Origin: Acephala macrosclerotiorum
Taxonomy: Eukaryota; Ascomycota; Leotiomycetes; Helotiales; Mollisiaceae
Assembly: GCA_014904845.1 (NCBI GenBank)
Contig: MU119213.1
Coordinates: 124,001-188,000, forward strand
Reading direction: 5' to 3'
DNA: 64,000 nt
The position numbers were made by a program, and so were the translations under genes. Shown piece after piece: positions 1-11,602 of the stretch (position 1 is the stretch's first letter; each line of letters starts with the position of its first letter). Below the pieces are notes generated by a model. The model was not told where the DNA came from. It was given only the letters and a program-made list of their open reading frames with translations, and searched no databases.

Positions 1-401
1 TTCGCGATTACAGTGAGTACTTTAAACCATCATTCCGTGCCCTAAGCTAATATTTTTAGACCCTTGCAACTGTCGTCAGTCTGGATGTGGTCTCAAAGTC
101 TATCCTTCCGATGATGGACAAGCTTGTTGCTGACGACATCCCCAACATTCGATTCAACGTTGCAAAGTCATACGCTGAGTTGATCTCCGTTCTCAAGCGT
201 CTTCCAGATGAGGGAACTATTTTCTCGTTGGAGAAGTCGGGCAGTTCGGCTCCTCCTTCGTCAAAGGGCCAAGTGCTCATCGAAGAGAGAATCCTCCCGA
301 ATCTAGAGAAGCTGCAGCAGGATGCTGACGTTGACGTACGTTTCTTTGCTACGACTGCAGCTGCTTCGATTTCTGGCGGCGACCCAATGAATACATCATA
401 G
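1..401 (+). CDS. TPD3: PP2A scaffold subunit A (HEAT repeats), 3' end only
   Basis: This is the C-terminal end of the 65-kDa regulatory/scaffold subunit of protein phosphatase 2A, which holds the catalytic C subunit and exchangeable B subunits. The gene enters from the left edge. An exon ends at base 12, an intron with GTGAGT...TTTTTAG occupies 13-59, and the last exon runs from 60 to TAG at 399-401. The last exon reads as HEAT-repeat helices, with segments such as NIRFNVAKS and DVDVRFFA that match the conserved end of the family. A short Gly/Ser tail follows. Identification is confident from these motifs. The start and about 80% of the protein lie outside the window. Confidence 0.9.
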
Positions 402-796
402 ATGAGATAATAAAGAAGCACTTTTCGATGGGAAAATGCATTATTTTGGGCTTATGGTTGTGCCTGAACTTGGAGGCTTAGCTGTTTATTGTTCTAGAAC
501 AAAGCAGAATACCAGCATAGTCTCTTTTCTTTTATCAATTACTGTAAAATAACGTGAATGCCAAAAAAAATACCCCTGATTTGCCTTTCGCTCCCACGTG
601 AAATATCGCTTGTCACCGCTCCCGCATTTGGTGCGGGGCATTTTATTCTGCCGGTGAATGTCAACTCAATTTTGAAACGAACTTCTTTTCACAAATTCTG
701 CTAACTGTGAACAAAGCTCGTCTTCACATTGTGGCGGGGTTGTTCACCTCGAAACAACAGACTCACTGGCACAATCAACTTGAAAAGCCCATCGAC
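402..796. other. Intergenic: 3' UTR of PP2A-A and promoter of EFM4
   Basis: A 395-base spacer between two same-strand genes. It holds an E-box CACGTG at 595-600 and short A/T-rich runs near 540-575. I see no ORF or RNA gene in it. Confidence 0.6.
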
Positions 797-1688
797 ATGT
801 CCGCCGAGCCTCCTACCAAACCAACCCATCTCGAGCCTTCCAAGCTCGGCACAAAAGAGTAGTAAGTTCGCCAATATTCACTACTTATCTCCTAAATCTA
901 CCTTTCTCTCTTGGTCCTCATTCATCTTTACTGATAAATTTCATTCGCATAGCTGGGATAACCTCTACACAACCGAAATCTCCAACCACTGCCTCGACCC
1001 CTCAGACGAAGGCACAATCTGGTTCGACGACTCTTCTGCGGAAGATAAAATCCTCTCCTTCCTCTCCGAACAGATCTGCGAGAACCGCATCCTTGGCCCA
1101 GACACCACGAGGGAAAATTGTTCGTTCCTGGATCTAGGGACGGGGAATGGACATTTCTTGTTTAGTTTGAGGGGTGCTGGAGAGGAGGATTATGAGGAGG
1201 AGGAGGGGGAGGGGTGGGGAGGTAGGATGTTGGGGGTCGATTATTCGGAACGGAGTGTTGAGTTTGCGAAGCGGATAGCGCGGGGAAAGGGGTTTGGGGA
1301 GAATGATGAGGGAAAGGAGGTTGAGTTCAAGTGGTGGGATCTTATGAGTCAGGATCCAGTGAGGGTTGTGCTTGAGGGGAGGAATGAAAAGGGGTGGGAT
1401 GTGGTGCTCGATAAGGGGGCATTTGATGCCATCAGTTTGTCGGAGGAGAAGGATGGGCAAGGAAGGAGGATATGTGAGGGGTATAAGGAGAGGGTTGTAC
1501 CGTTGGTGAGGGCAGGTGGGATTTTTCTGGTTACGAGTTGTAATTGGACTGAGGAGGAGTTGAGGGGTTGGTTTGAGGGTGGAGAGCTGGAGTATGTGGA
1601 TACAATTAAGTATAAGAGCTTCAGTTTTGGGGGAAGGAAGGGACAGACAATTAGTAGTGTCTGTTTTAAAAGGTTGAGTTCTCCCTGA
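797..1688 (+). CDS. EFM4: EFM4-type protein-lysine N-methyltransferase
   Basis: This is a class I S-adenosylmethionine-dependent methyltransferase of the EFM4/See1/METTL10 family, whose known substrate is a lysine of translation elongation factor eEF1A in the cytosol. Exons are 797-861 and 953-1688, giving 266 residues. The intron (862-952) starts GTAAGT and ends CATAG. I chose the ATG at 797 because it gives MSAEPPTKPTHLEPSKLGTK, and splicing restores the family's EYWDNLY motif. The SAM-binding motif I is LDLGTGNGHFL, followed by LGVDYSERSVEFAKR. DVVLDKGAFDAI is the usual motif-IV region. An acidic insert (EEDYEEEEGEG) sits between motif I and the next strand. From about base 1130 the coding strand becomes strongly G-rich, which creates a long but meaningless antisense ORF. 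Confidence 0.92.
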
Positions 1689-4091
1689 GAGCTTCACTTC
1701 AAAGTCCATAACCGTTTTGTTGTTATCTGTTGTACTCTGTACCTAAAGTTGGACTAGTCTAAGTAGACTCGGAAATACTCTAAGGACTAGGATGCCTCAA
1801 GACTTGTCAAACCTCTTGTTCAGATTTACGATGACAAAGTCCAAAACCATTAAGGACCTTTGAAGACACTCTTCTGTCAGACTCGGATCCAAAGTCCAAC
1901 TCCCGGTTCTTCAGTCGAAGTTATTCCAGAGCAAATGTGTCTGCTCTTTAATGAACCTTGAATCTGAATATATCATCCTACCCTTCTACTTTGTCAAAAT
2001 TCAGACAATCAGACTCTCTCCTCGTACAAGACTCGCTAAAGCCCCTTAGCACGTGCTCCGCTTCTCAACGTGTAGGCATAAGAGTTATCTTCTGAGGCAA
2101 TAAGTGATCTAGAGAACGGAGGAAATAGAGAAGAAGATCATTTACCACCCAAATCTTCTATTGCTCAGCCCAAGTTGACTGATTTGATATTCGTTCTCTC
2201 GACCACCGACCTTGAAACGTAACAGAAGTTGTTCAAGTAATCTCGTATATCTCTTGCGACCCATATCCCAAATCGTGAGCACACTCCATTCGTTTCATTT
2301 CGAGTCATTCCCATTTCTGCTCAAGTTCTGTATGGTTCAGCTTAAATCCTCACGCTCATTCTCATTCTTGATTCCCCATCCTCTCCTCGAACGCTCCTTG
2401 AAAAATCCTCCGGCTCTGAGACATTACATTGCCATGACTTCTAGTACTTCGATATCTCATGTGTTGGGTTTCTCCGACATCGAAAACACATGCGGCCTTT
2501 CCCGCGAAGGGAGTCACTCGGCTCCTCATCGGCCTCGAAAACCAATCCCTATGATCAAGAGCCCATACAGATTCAGATACGCACATTTCAAAGTAGAAAA
2601 CTCAAAAGCCCTATGGTCGCTTAATACCAGAAAAAGAATTCAAAGTACAGAAAGAAACAAGCAAAAGGAAGAAATCGAGCCTGTAAAAGGGTAAAAGTCC
2701 TACCTAGCACGGAGGGAAATTGACAATACCTGCTATAGAAGAACGGCCTAGTAAAGATTCAATTGAGCTGCGAGTGTTCGATCACCCTACCTATGTTGTC
2801 CATGAGTAGAATACTCTTCGGTTGGGGCGCATGGTGGCATGCGGGAGAGCGAGGCGTTTCATGAAGATGTTGCAGAAGACAGAGCGAGAGTGAGAGTCTT
2901 GGACATTGAATGACAGATATTCAAAAACAATATGGAAAGCAAGAAGGAACATCTTTGGAAGAAGGGAACTGGGTGGCCTTGACGTGCCTTTAGGAGTCGG
3001 GAATTGCTTCATAGAGAGTCGGTCTTTCCATTCCTCGTATATAACGCAATCTGCGGCTGAAATGTGAAGTCACTGCAATGTCTCAGACCCTTAATATCCC
3101 AATCCTGAGAAACTTCTCCACGAATGAAATTGTTTGAATGAAGCTAGAAGTTGACGCAGAAATTGGAAACGAATAAGAAATAAGCAGCCATATTCAGCTG
3201 AGAGGGGAATGGCAGGGAAGGCGTTGCTGATGCGCCGAGAAGGAAGATATGAGTGAGACCTGTATGTGGAGTGAAGTCGGCGATGTGGTCCTGATGGCCC
3301 GACCGCACGCGCATAGGAACCTCAGGCCCAAGGTTACACCACGCCGTAAAAGAGACTGGGATTTACCCGAGGGAGGATCTATCCAACGGGAGACTCGCAG
3401 GATCTCAAGGCTGTCCCAGACTCCACCACTCACAACAAGAGAGCAGCAGTGAGCCTTCCAAACTTCAAACCTCTCCATGCCATCCTGTTGGCTGCCTCGC
3501 AATGGATTCCGTGATTCACTTCAAGCCTGCGCTCGCGCCAGTAAGCGTTTACGACTCTACGGCCGTCCCCGGGGAGCTTCGTCGTTCAGCCCTCGGTACT
3601 CAGCAGCTTAGCGCACCCTTTCGATCTGTCATTCACGGCAGATGTGGCAGATGCGAAGAAAAAGTCAAAACATCTGGGATATCGCTCTCGCTGCGGCTGG
3701 TCACTTCGCTCTGGTCTGGTCTGGTCCTGACATCCGGTAAAAGCTCTGCGGTGCATTCGGGTCAGACGATGCGACGGGAGAGTAGGCGTGTGGCCATGTT
3801 CCTCCCACACCTCTCGCAGGCCGTCGGTCGTTGGCCAGCGGCGGGCGTGGTGGTGGTGTCGAGGTGGTGTCTCGCGAGTCCACAAATGATGAGGCTCAGG
3901 TTGATTGCGGCGACTTGCTAGCCGCATTTGACTGGCCTGTGAACTTTGTCCAAACGGCTTAGGCTCTGAATCCGTGAAGCTGCAGATGTTCTGTGCAGGC
4001 CCCAGGCCAGGAGCAGCAGGTGAAGGGGGAATGGCGCTCGACGAGATACTTCGCGCATGAAATCTTCTGCTTAGTACAGTACTTGCCGCGC

Positions 4092-4134
4092 GATACCGAT
4101 ACCGATACCGTCACCGGCATGGCATGGCATGGCA
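4092..4134. repeat. Two adjacent micro-repeats, (GATACC)3 and (GGCAT)3
   Basis: GATACC occurs three times head-to-tail at 4092-4109. Seven bases later GGCAT occurs three times at 4116-4130, followed by a partial copy. Both are noncoding. The simplest reading is slippage repeats. Confidence 0.8.
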
Positions 4135-5217
4135 AGCGCTCTGAGTCGTGAATCCTCACGCTGTTGCTGACGAACGAGGGTTCGCCAGGAAGTCCAAACA
4201 CGCTGGGTAGATATACTTAGAAGTCTCTCTTACGTTGACTCTGCGCGTCGGCGAGTCACAGATCAAGAGAATCGCCCTTGAATCGAAATAGAATGAAGAC
4301 GTGGCCAGCAAGCGCATCTTCTGCTTTCTTGCGGCGCGGTTCATTGGGCCTGGATGGAACTCGTGATCTCCTAATTCTCGAGGAGGGGGGAGATTTGGAG
4401 GTGCAGCACGCAGTCATTTAGCCTTCACTGGCAATGCAGTTGGAGGCTCAGGCTCCGACGTCGAAAATGGCTTCTGAGCGCAGTGAAGCCTGAGCTAGTT
4501 CTGTCCGTCGACGGTGATGGGATGGTTTTGGTTTGACTACAGGCGCACCCATCACCCATCTTCACCCATCTACAAGCTTCCTCCATCGTCCAGGACAAGA
4601 TGAACCTGCGACATTCTCAAAGTCTCCCCACCACGACGGGCACTCTGATGGGAGGGATGGCAGCATGGCCGGGCAGAACATGGCATGGGATGAGGCGAAA
4701 TGAGGACACGATCCAGTAGAAAGCCACCGTCGCATCTTGGTGCGGCGTTTTCCCTACCCAAGTGCTTTCTTCGTGCCAGTCCAGTCTGGTAAGGTTGTCT
4801 GTCGGGTGTGGCCTGCAGAGACGAGGTAGTCTCCGCCGCATGTTGTTCAGGCATAGCTCCTCTCGTCGCGCTCGCCGTCGGCATGGAAGCCACAACTCAA
4901 GTCGATAGATACGATTATCCCACGGCATTGCCTCCCGTGAACTGACTTCTTCGTGTGTGCAATAGAGTACGGTGATGTGCGTGGTCGGTGGAGAGCGCGA
5001 TGGCGTACCCGCAATCTTTTGACACGGCACTACTCGTAAACCCTGGATTGAGGCTGTGTTCAGACTGAGTGTGCCATCCCCACGTTGAATCGCTGGCACC
5101 GAACTTTCGTCGAGTCGTTCGCAGACCCATAACTTTTTTGCGCCTCGTCGACGCTGCCTCCCGTGTTCCTTTCTTCCCTTCCTGTCCTTCCTGTCCTTGT
5201 TCGCCTCCCTCGCCCTC

Positions 5218-5233
5218 ATTATTATTATTATTC
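5218..5233 (+). repeat. (ATT)5 microsatellite
   Basis: Five ATT units in a row lie in the pyrimidine-rich leader upstream of the zinc-finger gene. It is a simple slippage repeat with no coding meaning. Confidence 0.75.
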
Positions 5234-5725
5234 ATCCTCCTCGTCCGCCCTCGTCGTCGGTGGCCCTGATTACTCTATTGTCTATTGCATGATTCACACC
5301 CTCGCACCCTTCTTGTCGTCGTCCCAAGATTGCTGCTCCTCCCCGCGCTTGTTCTGCACCGTCCGTCGCACTGCCATCCCGCTAGCCTCTCGATAGACAC
5401 ACGCCTCACTCCCAGCGCTGCGTACCCCAATTTCCTTGCTCGCCTACCGTCTATACTTAGAGGACGAGCCTCGCTCTCTAGGCCCAGACCCAGACCACCT
5501 ACCACGACCCAACCTTGATACCCCGTCCCCCTCTCCGCTTTTTCGTCCTGGTCCTCGACGAGAGCTCTCCTCCCCCTACCTCCTCCCAAGGTCCCCAAAC
5601 CCGTGCCATACCCGCCCATCTGCGAGCTTGCCGTTCGTTTGGCTGATTATGCTGTGATTACCCGCCGTGGTCACCGTCCGCAGTCCAATTCCCATTTGGC
5701 GCGACTTCAGATGGCGATTTGAGAG

Positions 5726-7458
5726 ATGACATCCGTCGACAATCATTCTCGCACCGACGACATATACGATCCTGATGATGTTGGGCAGAAATCTCCTCTC
5801 CTCAAACCGATGAAAGTCAGCTACGAACCCTCACCGAGTCCGCCGCCTACTGTGCCAATCCCTTCAGATAGTCCCGAATCCAGTCCTGGTTCGCCAAGTC
5901 GCAAAGGTTCTTCTCGACCAAAATTCCAAGCGAGCCAGGGCGATGCGGTTTTGGTGTCATTCATGGCTGGAGGAAAATATTCTGATATCGCGCGCGACGC
6001 GGGACAACAGCCGCTGGCGTTCGATAATGAGGTAGAAGAGTCTCCGAAGGGAGGGACCGCAGTTACGGTCGAGAAGGAGGATGAGGTTGTGACTGAGGAT
6101 GAGGATATGGTCGAGAAGGAGGCGACGAGCGATGATGATGTCGCGGCAGAGAAACAGCTTCTCGCGACAGCTACAATACCTGAGGTTCCTGCGACGCCTC
6201 CAACAGAGCCCAATCCAGCTCCGATAGAGGAAAACGGCTTCGACTTGAAAGCGCTCGCTGCTCGTGCAATGGCGGCAACAAGTCAGACAGCGCATGCCAC
6301 CCCAGATGAACTATCAAGATCTGCACTGGCAGAGGGATCATTACGCAGAATGCTGCCACCGCAGTCCGAACCAGAGCAAATGGAGGGTGTGAAATTGACG
6401 ATACCGTCTATTACAACTTTATACGTGGATGGACAAAGCGCGCGCTCCCCAGACGCTGCCATCAAGCGTGAGATGCCGACATCTCCTTCTGGTGCTGGAG
6501 AATTGCCTCCCATTCTCCACACTTTACCACAATCTGGGCTCACAAATGGAAATGGGTCTGGTCAACAAATTACTCTACCATCGATATCTGACCAGCTCGG
6601 AGACCTCAGTCACCTTCCAGAACCCCCTTCCGCTAGCGACTCAGGCTTTTCACAATCACCTCCTGGGAGACCGCCACCGCGCTTTTCGGCTGTACCAGGT
6701 CATGGCTCACCACCGAAATCCCCAAATGATACTTTCCGGAGAGAACTGCCTTCGCCGGGCAGAGGACATTTCTATTCTTTTGCGAACAGCCATCGAAGAC
6801 CCTCGCAAACTGATGGCCACCAATATCCCAGTCCGGCCGACTATAGTAGTAGCAATACTGAAACACCTAGCACTGATCAGTCTGCTTCAACGCCTGCTAC
6901 CATGGGCATCGACCGTATGAGCATTGATAACATGACAAATCCACAAATTGGCGGTTTTCAGTGCACATATCCGGGATGTACTGCCCAACCATTCCAGACG
7001 CAGGTGAGTTCAAAGATCTATTCATGATGTTCGGAACCGCAGTCTAACATAAACAGTACCTTCTCAACTCTCACGCTAACGTACATTCGTCGATTCGACC
7101 GCACTATTGTAGCGTCAAGGGATGCCCTAGAAGTGAAGGTGGCAAAGGCTTCAAGAGGAAGAACGAAATGATCAGGCATGGATTAGTCCATGATTCACCT
7201 GGTTATGTATGCCCGTTTTGCCCAGATAGGGAACACAAGTACCCAAGACCAGACAATCTTCAAAGGTATGGATCCGACGACTTGGATGTCCCGCTCTAGG
7301 TGGGACATTATTGACAGGAAAATACTGACCTGCGAAACAGACATGTTAGAGTACATCACGTGGATAAGGATAAAGACGATCCACAACTAAGAGAAGTCCT
7401 TTCGCAAAGACCAGAAGGCCCAAGCAGAGGCAGACGGCGACGAGGTGGTACATCGTAG
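5726..7458 (+). CDS. C2H2 zinc-finger transcription factor
   Basis: Probable nuclear DNA-binding regulator of 534 residues. Exons are 5726-7003, 7057-7265 and 7341-7458. Intron 7004-7056 has GTGAGT...AACAG, and intron 7266-7340 has GTATGG...GAAACAG with a TACTGAC branch site. The first 410 residues are disordered, rich in Ser/Pro/Glu with many SP sites, and include GDAVLVSFMAGGKYSDIA, which may be a short conserved motif. Zinc-binding segments occupy about residues 415-510: FQCTYPGC...H...H, then HYCSVKGC...H...H, then YVCPFCPD...H...H. Splicing is needed to complete the first finger and the final HVRVHH. The protein ends in a basic RGRRRRGG tail. I do not recognise a named orthologue. The leader is unusually long (see the preceding gap), as is common for fungal regulators. 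Confidence 0.85.
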
Positions 7459-8180
7459 CCCTGGCATGCACTCGAAAGCTTCAGGCAAAGCCTTCACACC
7501 ACAAACCGAAACAGCGGCAACAGATCCGCATCTTGAGTCTCGACGGCGTCGAAATATTCTTCAGAAAAATATATGAAGAGGCCAGGTTTTTTCGTATGTG
7601 CACTTGCACTTGCTTTGAATTTCAAACAAACGGCGTTATACGAGTTCAGGACTGAAGCTTCGGCTTCGGCTTCATTTAGGGAGGTGGCACATTCACGAGT
7701 CTTATGATTATGGAGTTTTATGGAGCATAACGGTGCAGGTGGCTTAACCTTATACCAAATTAAGAGGGCGGGTGCTTCGCTAGCGATTATGGTGGGCGGT
7801 TTGAGGACAACTTTTTCTGAAGCATAGGTACCATTTGCAAAATCAACACACACTGTCGTTGGCTGGACTGGACTGTGGGGGATTACCATTACCCTTTCTT
7901 GACAGGATTCATGTTGATACTTTTTTTTTTATGCTTGATCATGAAATTGATCCTTTTTGCTTTGTGCATTTTGTTCTTCATTCCAAAACTGCTATGAAGT
8001 GCTATGCTCATCCTACTGACATCAAAACCGGGCAAGTTCAAGTCCAACTCGAGTCAACCTTGCTTCTCCCCATGAAATCGGACTCTGAGTTGGACTTGGA
8101 TTAAAACCGAGATGAACTTGGCTCAAGATTGTACTTGTCTAACCTAAACCTTGCTAACTATACAACGACAGCCTCTCAAC
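7459..8180. other. Convergent 3' regions of the C2H2 gene and palB
   Basis: About 720 bases lie between two stop codons that face each other. The stretch holds T-rich tracts (a run near 7921-7930) and scattered small ORFs with no coding character. No RNA gene is visible. Confidence 0.5.
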
Positions 8181-10907
8181 TCAACCATCCCCAATTCCCC
8201 AAAGACCAACATTGACTGCGCTATCACTTAGAATCTCAACAGCAACCTCATCCCCACTATTACTCCCCCCAAGTCTCTCGACAACAATCCAAAGTCCTCC
8301 AGGTTGACTGACACCGGGACTCAGATCTAAATCCGCAGTCCTGATCCCCATCGGATTATCACTGAACTCTCCATCGTGTGAAACATTCAAAGTCGTCTTG
8401 TTTGGGCCCTGCCCTCTTTCTACCGATAACCGTAGGCTAGGTCGAGATCGAGAGAATTGAGACGACCTTCCACCAGCCCTCGCGACGATGCGTAGACGAG
8501 TAAGGCGAGAGGTATGGAGGGGGGCGAGCATCCTGTTACATACGTCTTGGAATCTGAGCGGTGGGAGTTGGAGTGAAAGGCGACCTGCGGTTTCTGCTAA
8601 CACCGGCTTCACAACACAAGGAACCATACTTCCAACCCTCAACGTAAAATCCCCAACCTGCCCCGCCTCAAAGGTCGAACAAACAATCGTATACCTTCCC
8701 CCCTCCACATTCCTAATCTCCGCTAAAGCACATCCACGTCTATAATCGCCTGAGCCGCCGACTATGTCTTTGTTCGTGACGGCAGTAACGCGTTGCCCGT
8801 CTCCCCAAACCATTTTTACGTGGACTGCTAATTCCAGTTGATCTGTTTCCAGGATCAATGTGATGTCGGTGAGGGAGGGGATTTCAATTGAGAATTGTGG
8901 GTTGAGGGGGTAAGTTGGGGAACTAGCGTTTCCGCCTGCTGTTCGAGATGTCCAGGCTCCGGTGTGGGTTATGCAGTGCGGGAGTCGGTCTTCTGCGTTT
9001 TCGACTGAGATTTGAGTTCGTGAGAAGAAGGAGAGCGTGAATGAATATTTTGGTAATGGGAGGCTTTGTTGTGCTACGACGATGGTGTAGGATGTTGAGG
9101 ATGAGACTTCGAGACGAGCGAGTGTTTGTGGAGAGTCGACGAACGCGCCTCGATGCAGGGCGTTGTCGGATAGATAGACGCGGCGGCCGGAGGTTTGCTC
9201 GAAGATATAGAGGGAGATGAAGCCGAGGACACTGGAGGCGGAGGAGTGAGTGCCATTGGGGGTACGTTTTACGATGTCGTGTTCTTGGGTTTGGAAGTGT
9301 CGGCTTAGGAGGACCCAGACTGTTCCTTGGCGAGCGGAACGGAGGGCGTATTGTGGGTTGTGGGTGAAGGAACCGGGATTTTTAATGGTGGGGATTGTCC
9401 ATGTGAAGTGGTGGTCTTGGCGGTGGAGGAAGAGTCCGGGGTTCCAGTTGAGGTAGAGGGATTCGAAATGTTGGACGACGTCTTCAAAACTCATCCAGAA
9501 TGTTCCTGGTGATGTGATGGACTTTGTGGGGAGTGCTGAGCGCAGTTCATTGGTCCATGTTGCTGAGTCTTCGACGCTGGGTTGAGATCCTTTCCATGAC
9601 ATACCGTCATACCAGGGGTTCTTGACCAACAGTAATCGCTGTGAACCGACCTCTTTCATATTCAGAATTGCATAGTCATGCTCGCCTGCTAGACCAAGTT
9701 CTTTTTCTTCTTTGCGAGACAGTCTTCCTGTTCCCAAGGTGAGCATGACATCTCCATAGCCAAACGATTTGTTGACTCGGTTCCACAGGTGTTCCGGCTG
9801 GACATCGTCACTAAGTGAAGCATTATTAGTGAGAGCTATCATGCCAACTTCTTGTGATCCTCACCTCTGGAGAAAGACTTGCTCTGGAATCCATCCAGTT
9901 ATGACCCAAAGGTCAGTGCCTGAATTCGAGCCTGGGAAATCATAACCACCTCGAACTTTGAGGTAAGCCTTCTCTATCAGGGCTGGCCAAAGTAGTTGAG
10001 GATTGTTCCGGTCAATAACATGAAGACTCCTTGTAGTTCTTGAGGCAGGGAGGCGATCGTCGATGGTCACTTGTCGGAAGCAACCATTGAAGTGCAACCG
10101 AAAGATATACTTTCCGCTCTTGGAGACCTTCGGCCGTAATTTAGAGGCGTCAAAAGGATGTATGACGGAGGCAAATAACTTTGACGACAGTGAGTATACT
10201 ATACGTTCGAGGATTGAATGTGTAATACCGTATCATGACCATTAATTTCCCGTGCAGTTCCGGCACACAGACTCGCGACAACAGAGCAATCCGTGGTGAT
10301 GTCTTGCACCAAGTCGATATCCTTCACAGGATTCATAAGCGACTCGTCTTGATCCATAACGCTTTCATAAGGTCTCCTCCAGTCATCAAATATTTCCTTC
10401 TGAGCATCGGACAAGATGAGATCAGCGGGCTCACTGTTGCCGTGTCAGAGTACCTTTTGTCGGAACGATGGTGGGTACTGTACGTGTACTTTGAAGTACT
10501 AGACTTCTCAATAAAGACCGAATCTTCAGGATCCGATTTCCATTGTGGGAATATGAAGCCATGAAGTCTGGAGCTTTCCAATAAAATGATCTCTTCGCGC
10601 TTGGAAATAGCTCTTTTCGACTCGAGAATCATTTTGCTCTTTTTCGGGAACCCTTGAGCTGATTTCTTGATCTCTTCAGCGCGAAAGAGAAGTTGCTTGC
10701 ACTTGCCCCGCAACCTCGATTTCTCATCGTCATTGCTTGCTAGCTCAGCTGCCTTCATATATAGCTCAACAGCGCGGATAGCATTTTTTAAAGCTTCGTC
10801 CTTTGTGGGGGAGTTTTCGACACTGGAAGCTGCTGCCTGACGCCATCAGTTCCACGTAAATAATAGCTGGTCATGGCATAGGCAAATACCTGGGCTTTAG
10901 CCTCCAT
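8181..10907 (-). CDS. palB: Calpain-like cysteine protease PalB/Rim13 (alkaline pH signalling)
   Basis: PalB/Rim13 is the signalling protease of the Pal/Rim pathway and is needed for processing of the PacC/Rim101 transcription factor at ESCRT-III-bound complexes. Exons on the minus strand are 10907-10890, 10836 to about 10484, 10433-10229, 10178-9865 and 9810-8181, giving about 839 residues. An N-terminal MIT domain (about residues 10-80, with LKNAIRAVELYMKAAELAS) fits binding to Vps24/Snf7. The calpain triad is visible: Cys173 in TTDCSVVASLC, His341 in GEHDYAIL and Asn361 in LLVKNPW. The rest is the C-terminal beta-sandwich region typical of PalB. Three introns are secure. The donor of intron 2 is ambiguous between 10483 and 10489, both in phase. 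The terminal quarter is G-rich on the sense strand, unlike the C-rich region before it. Confidence 0.93.
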
Positions 10908-11602
10908 GATGCTGAATGGTGCTTTCGGTCAACGTGACCATAATGGCTCTTCAAGGTACGAGAGTCACCATGAGGATAGGAGCGAATCCGGATATCTGTG
11001 AGAATGACAGAGAGATGAGGTTGAAGTCTCGTTCAAGGTCCACAAAGCTGATACAGTCCGGTGAAACGAGCAAGAGTGAGACGACAAGAACTTTACGCCT
11101 CAACACTTGAAGCGTAACCTGTAGCTGGCGACAAGAGAAAGAGTTCAGATTGGGGCTCTTTTATGTTCAAGTCCTAAGTGCTGTCGTACAATCGCTGCAG
11201 ATACCTGAGTAGCCTATTTTTTTTATGTGAAAGTGACGTTTGTAGTTGCTAGATTTAGGTGATGTGGAATTATCACGCGAACCCCAAATTTAATGCTCGT
11301 ACCCCTCGGAGTCGCACGCACGGCTGTGATGCTGCTTCAATGCCGAGGTTCGTAAACAAGTTCGGCCTTGGGGTATCACGGCCGATCTGTTCCTTTCCTC
11401 TTCAAGGTCAAGACATGCCTGGGAGCAGTATTTCTTCCTCTATCCCTATTTAATCTTTTCCCAGTTCTAGGTGTTTCGTTCTCTGGGAGTTTGCTAGACT
11501 TTCTAGATCTCACTGGTCCTAGCATTCACTCCTACACTGGATAGACTTCGAGAACATCCATTCATTCGACATCACCAACAGAGACCCGATTTCTCTTCAA
11601 AG
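10908..11602. promoter_or_regulatory. Divergent promoter region of palB and the peroxisomal carrier
   Basis: These 695 bases lie between the two start codons, so both genes must draw their promoters from here. A small plus-strand ORF at 10916-11110 has no recognisable product. A poly-T tract lies at 11218-11224. I cannot point to a specific factor site. Confidence 0.45.

Larger units (their letters stand above)
1689..5725. other. 4-kb gap with no supported gene; long leader of the C2H2 factor
   Basis: Only short, overlapping, compositionally odd ORFs occur here (for example at 2212-2694, 3502-3921 and 4617-5219), with no family motif and no consistent splice structure. The stretch from about 4.9 to 5.7 kb is pyrimidine-rich on the plus strand and has many small ATGs. 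That looks like promoter and 5' UTR of the zinc-finger gene at 5726. Small direct repeats lie at 4092-4130. I see no tRNA or transposon remnant. Confidence 0.5.

Noticed and set aside
1134..1709. 191-residue antisense ORF over EFM4
   Set aside because: Leu/Pro/Thr-rich shadow produced by the G-rich sense strand; the plus-strand product is a clear methyltransferase.
2212..2694. 160-residue plus-strand ORF
   Set aside because: No motif, no splice context and no start preference; composition like the surrounding noncoding DNA.
3502..3921. 139-residue plus-strand ORF
   Set aside because: Overlaps other frames of equal length and has no recognisable domain; more likely leader or intergenic DNA.
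4617..5219. 200-residue minus-strand ORF, Arg/Gly-rich
   Set aside because: Arises from C/T-rich leader on the plus strand; no family features.
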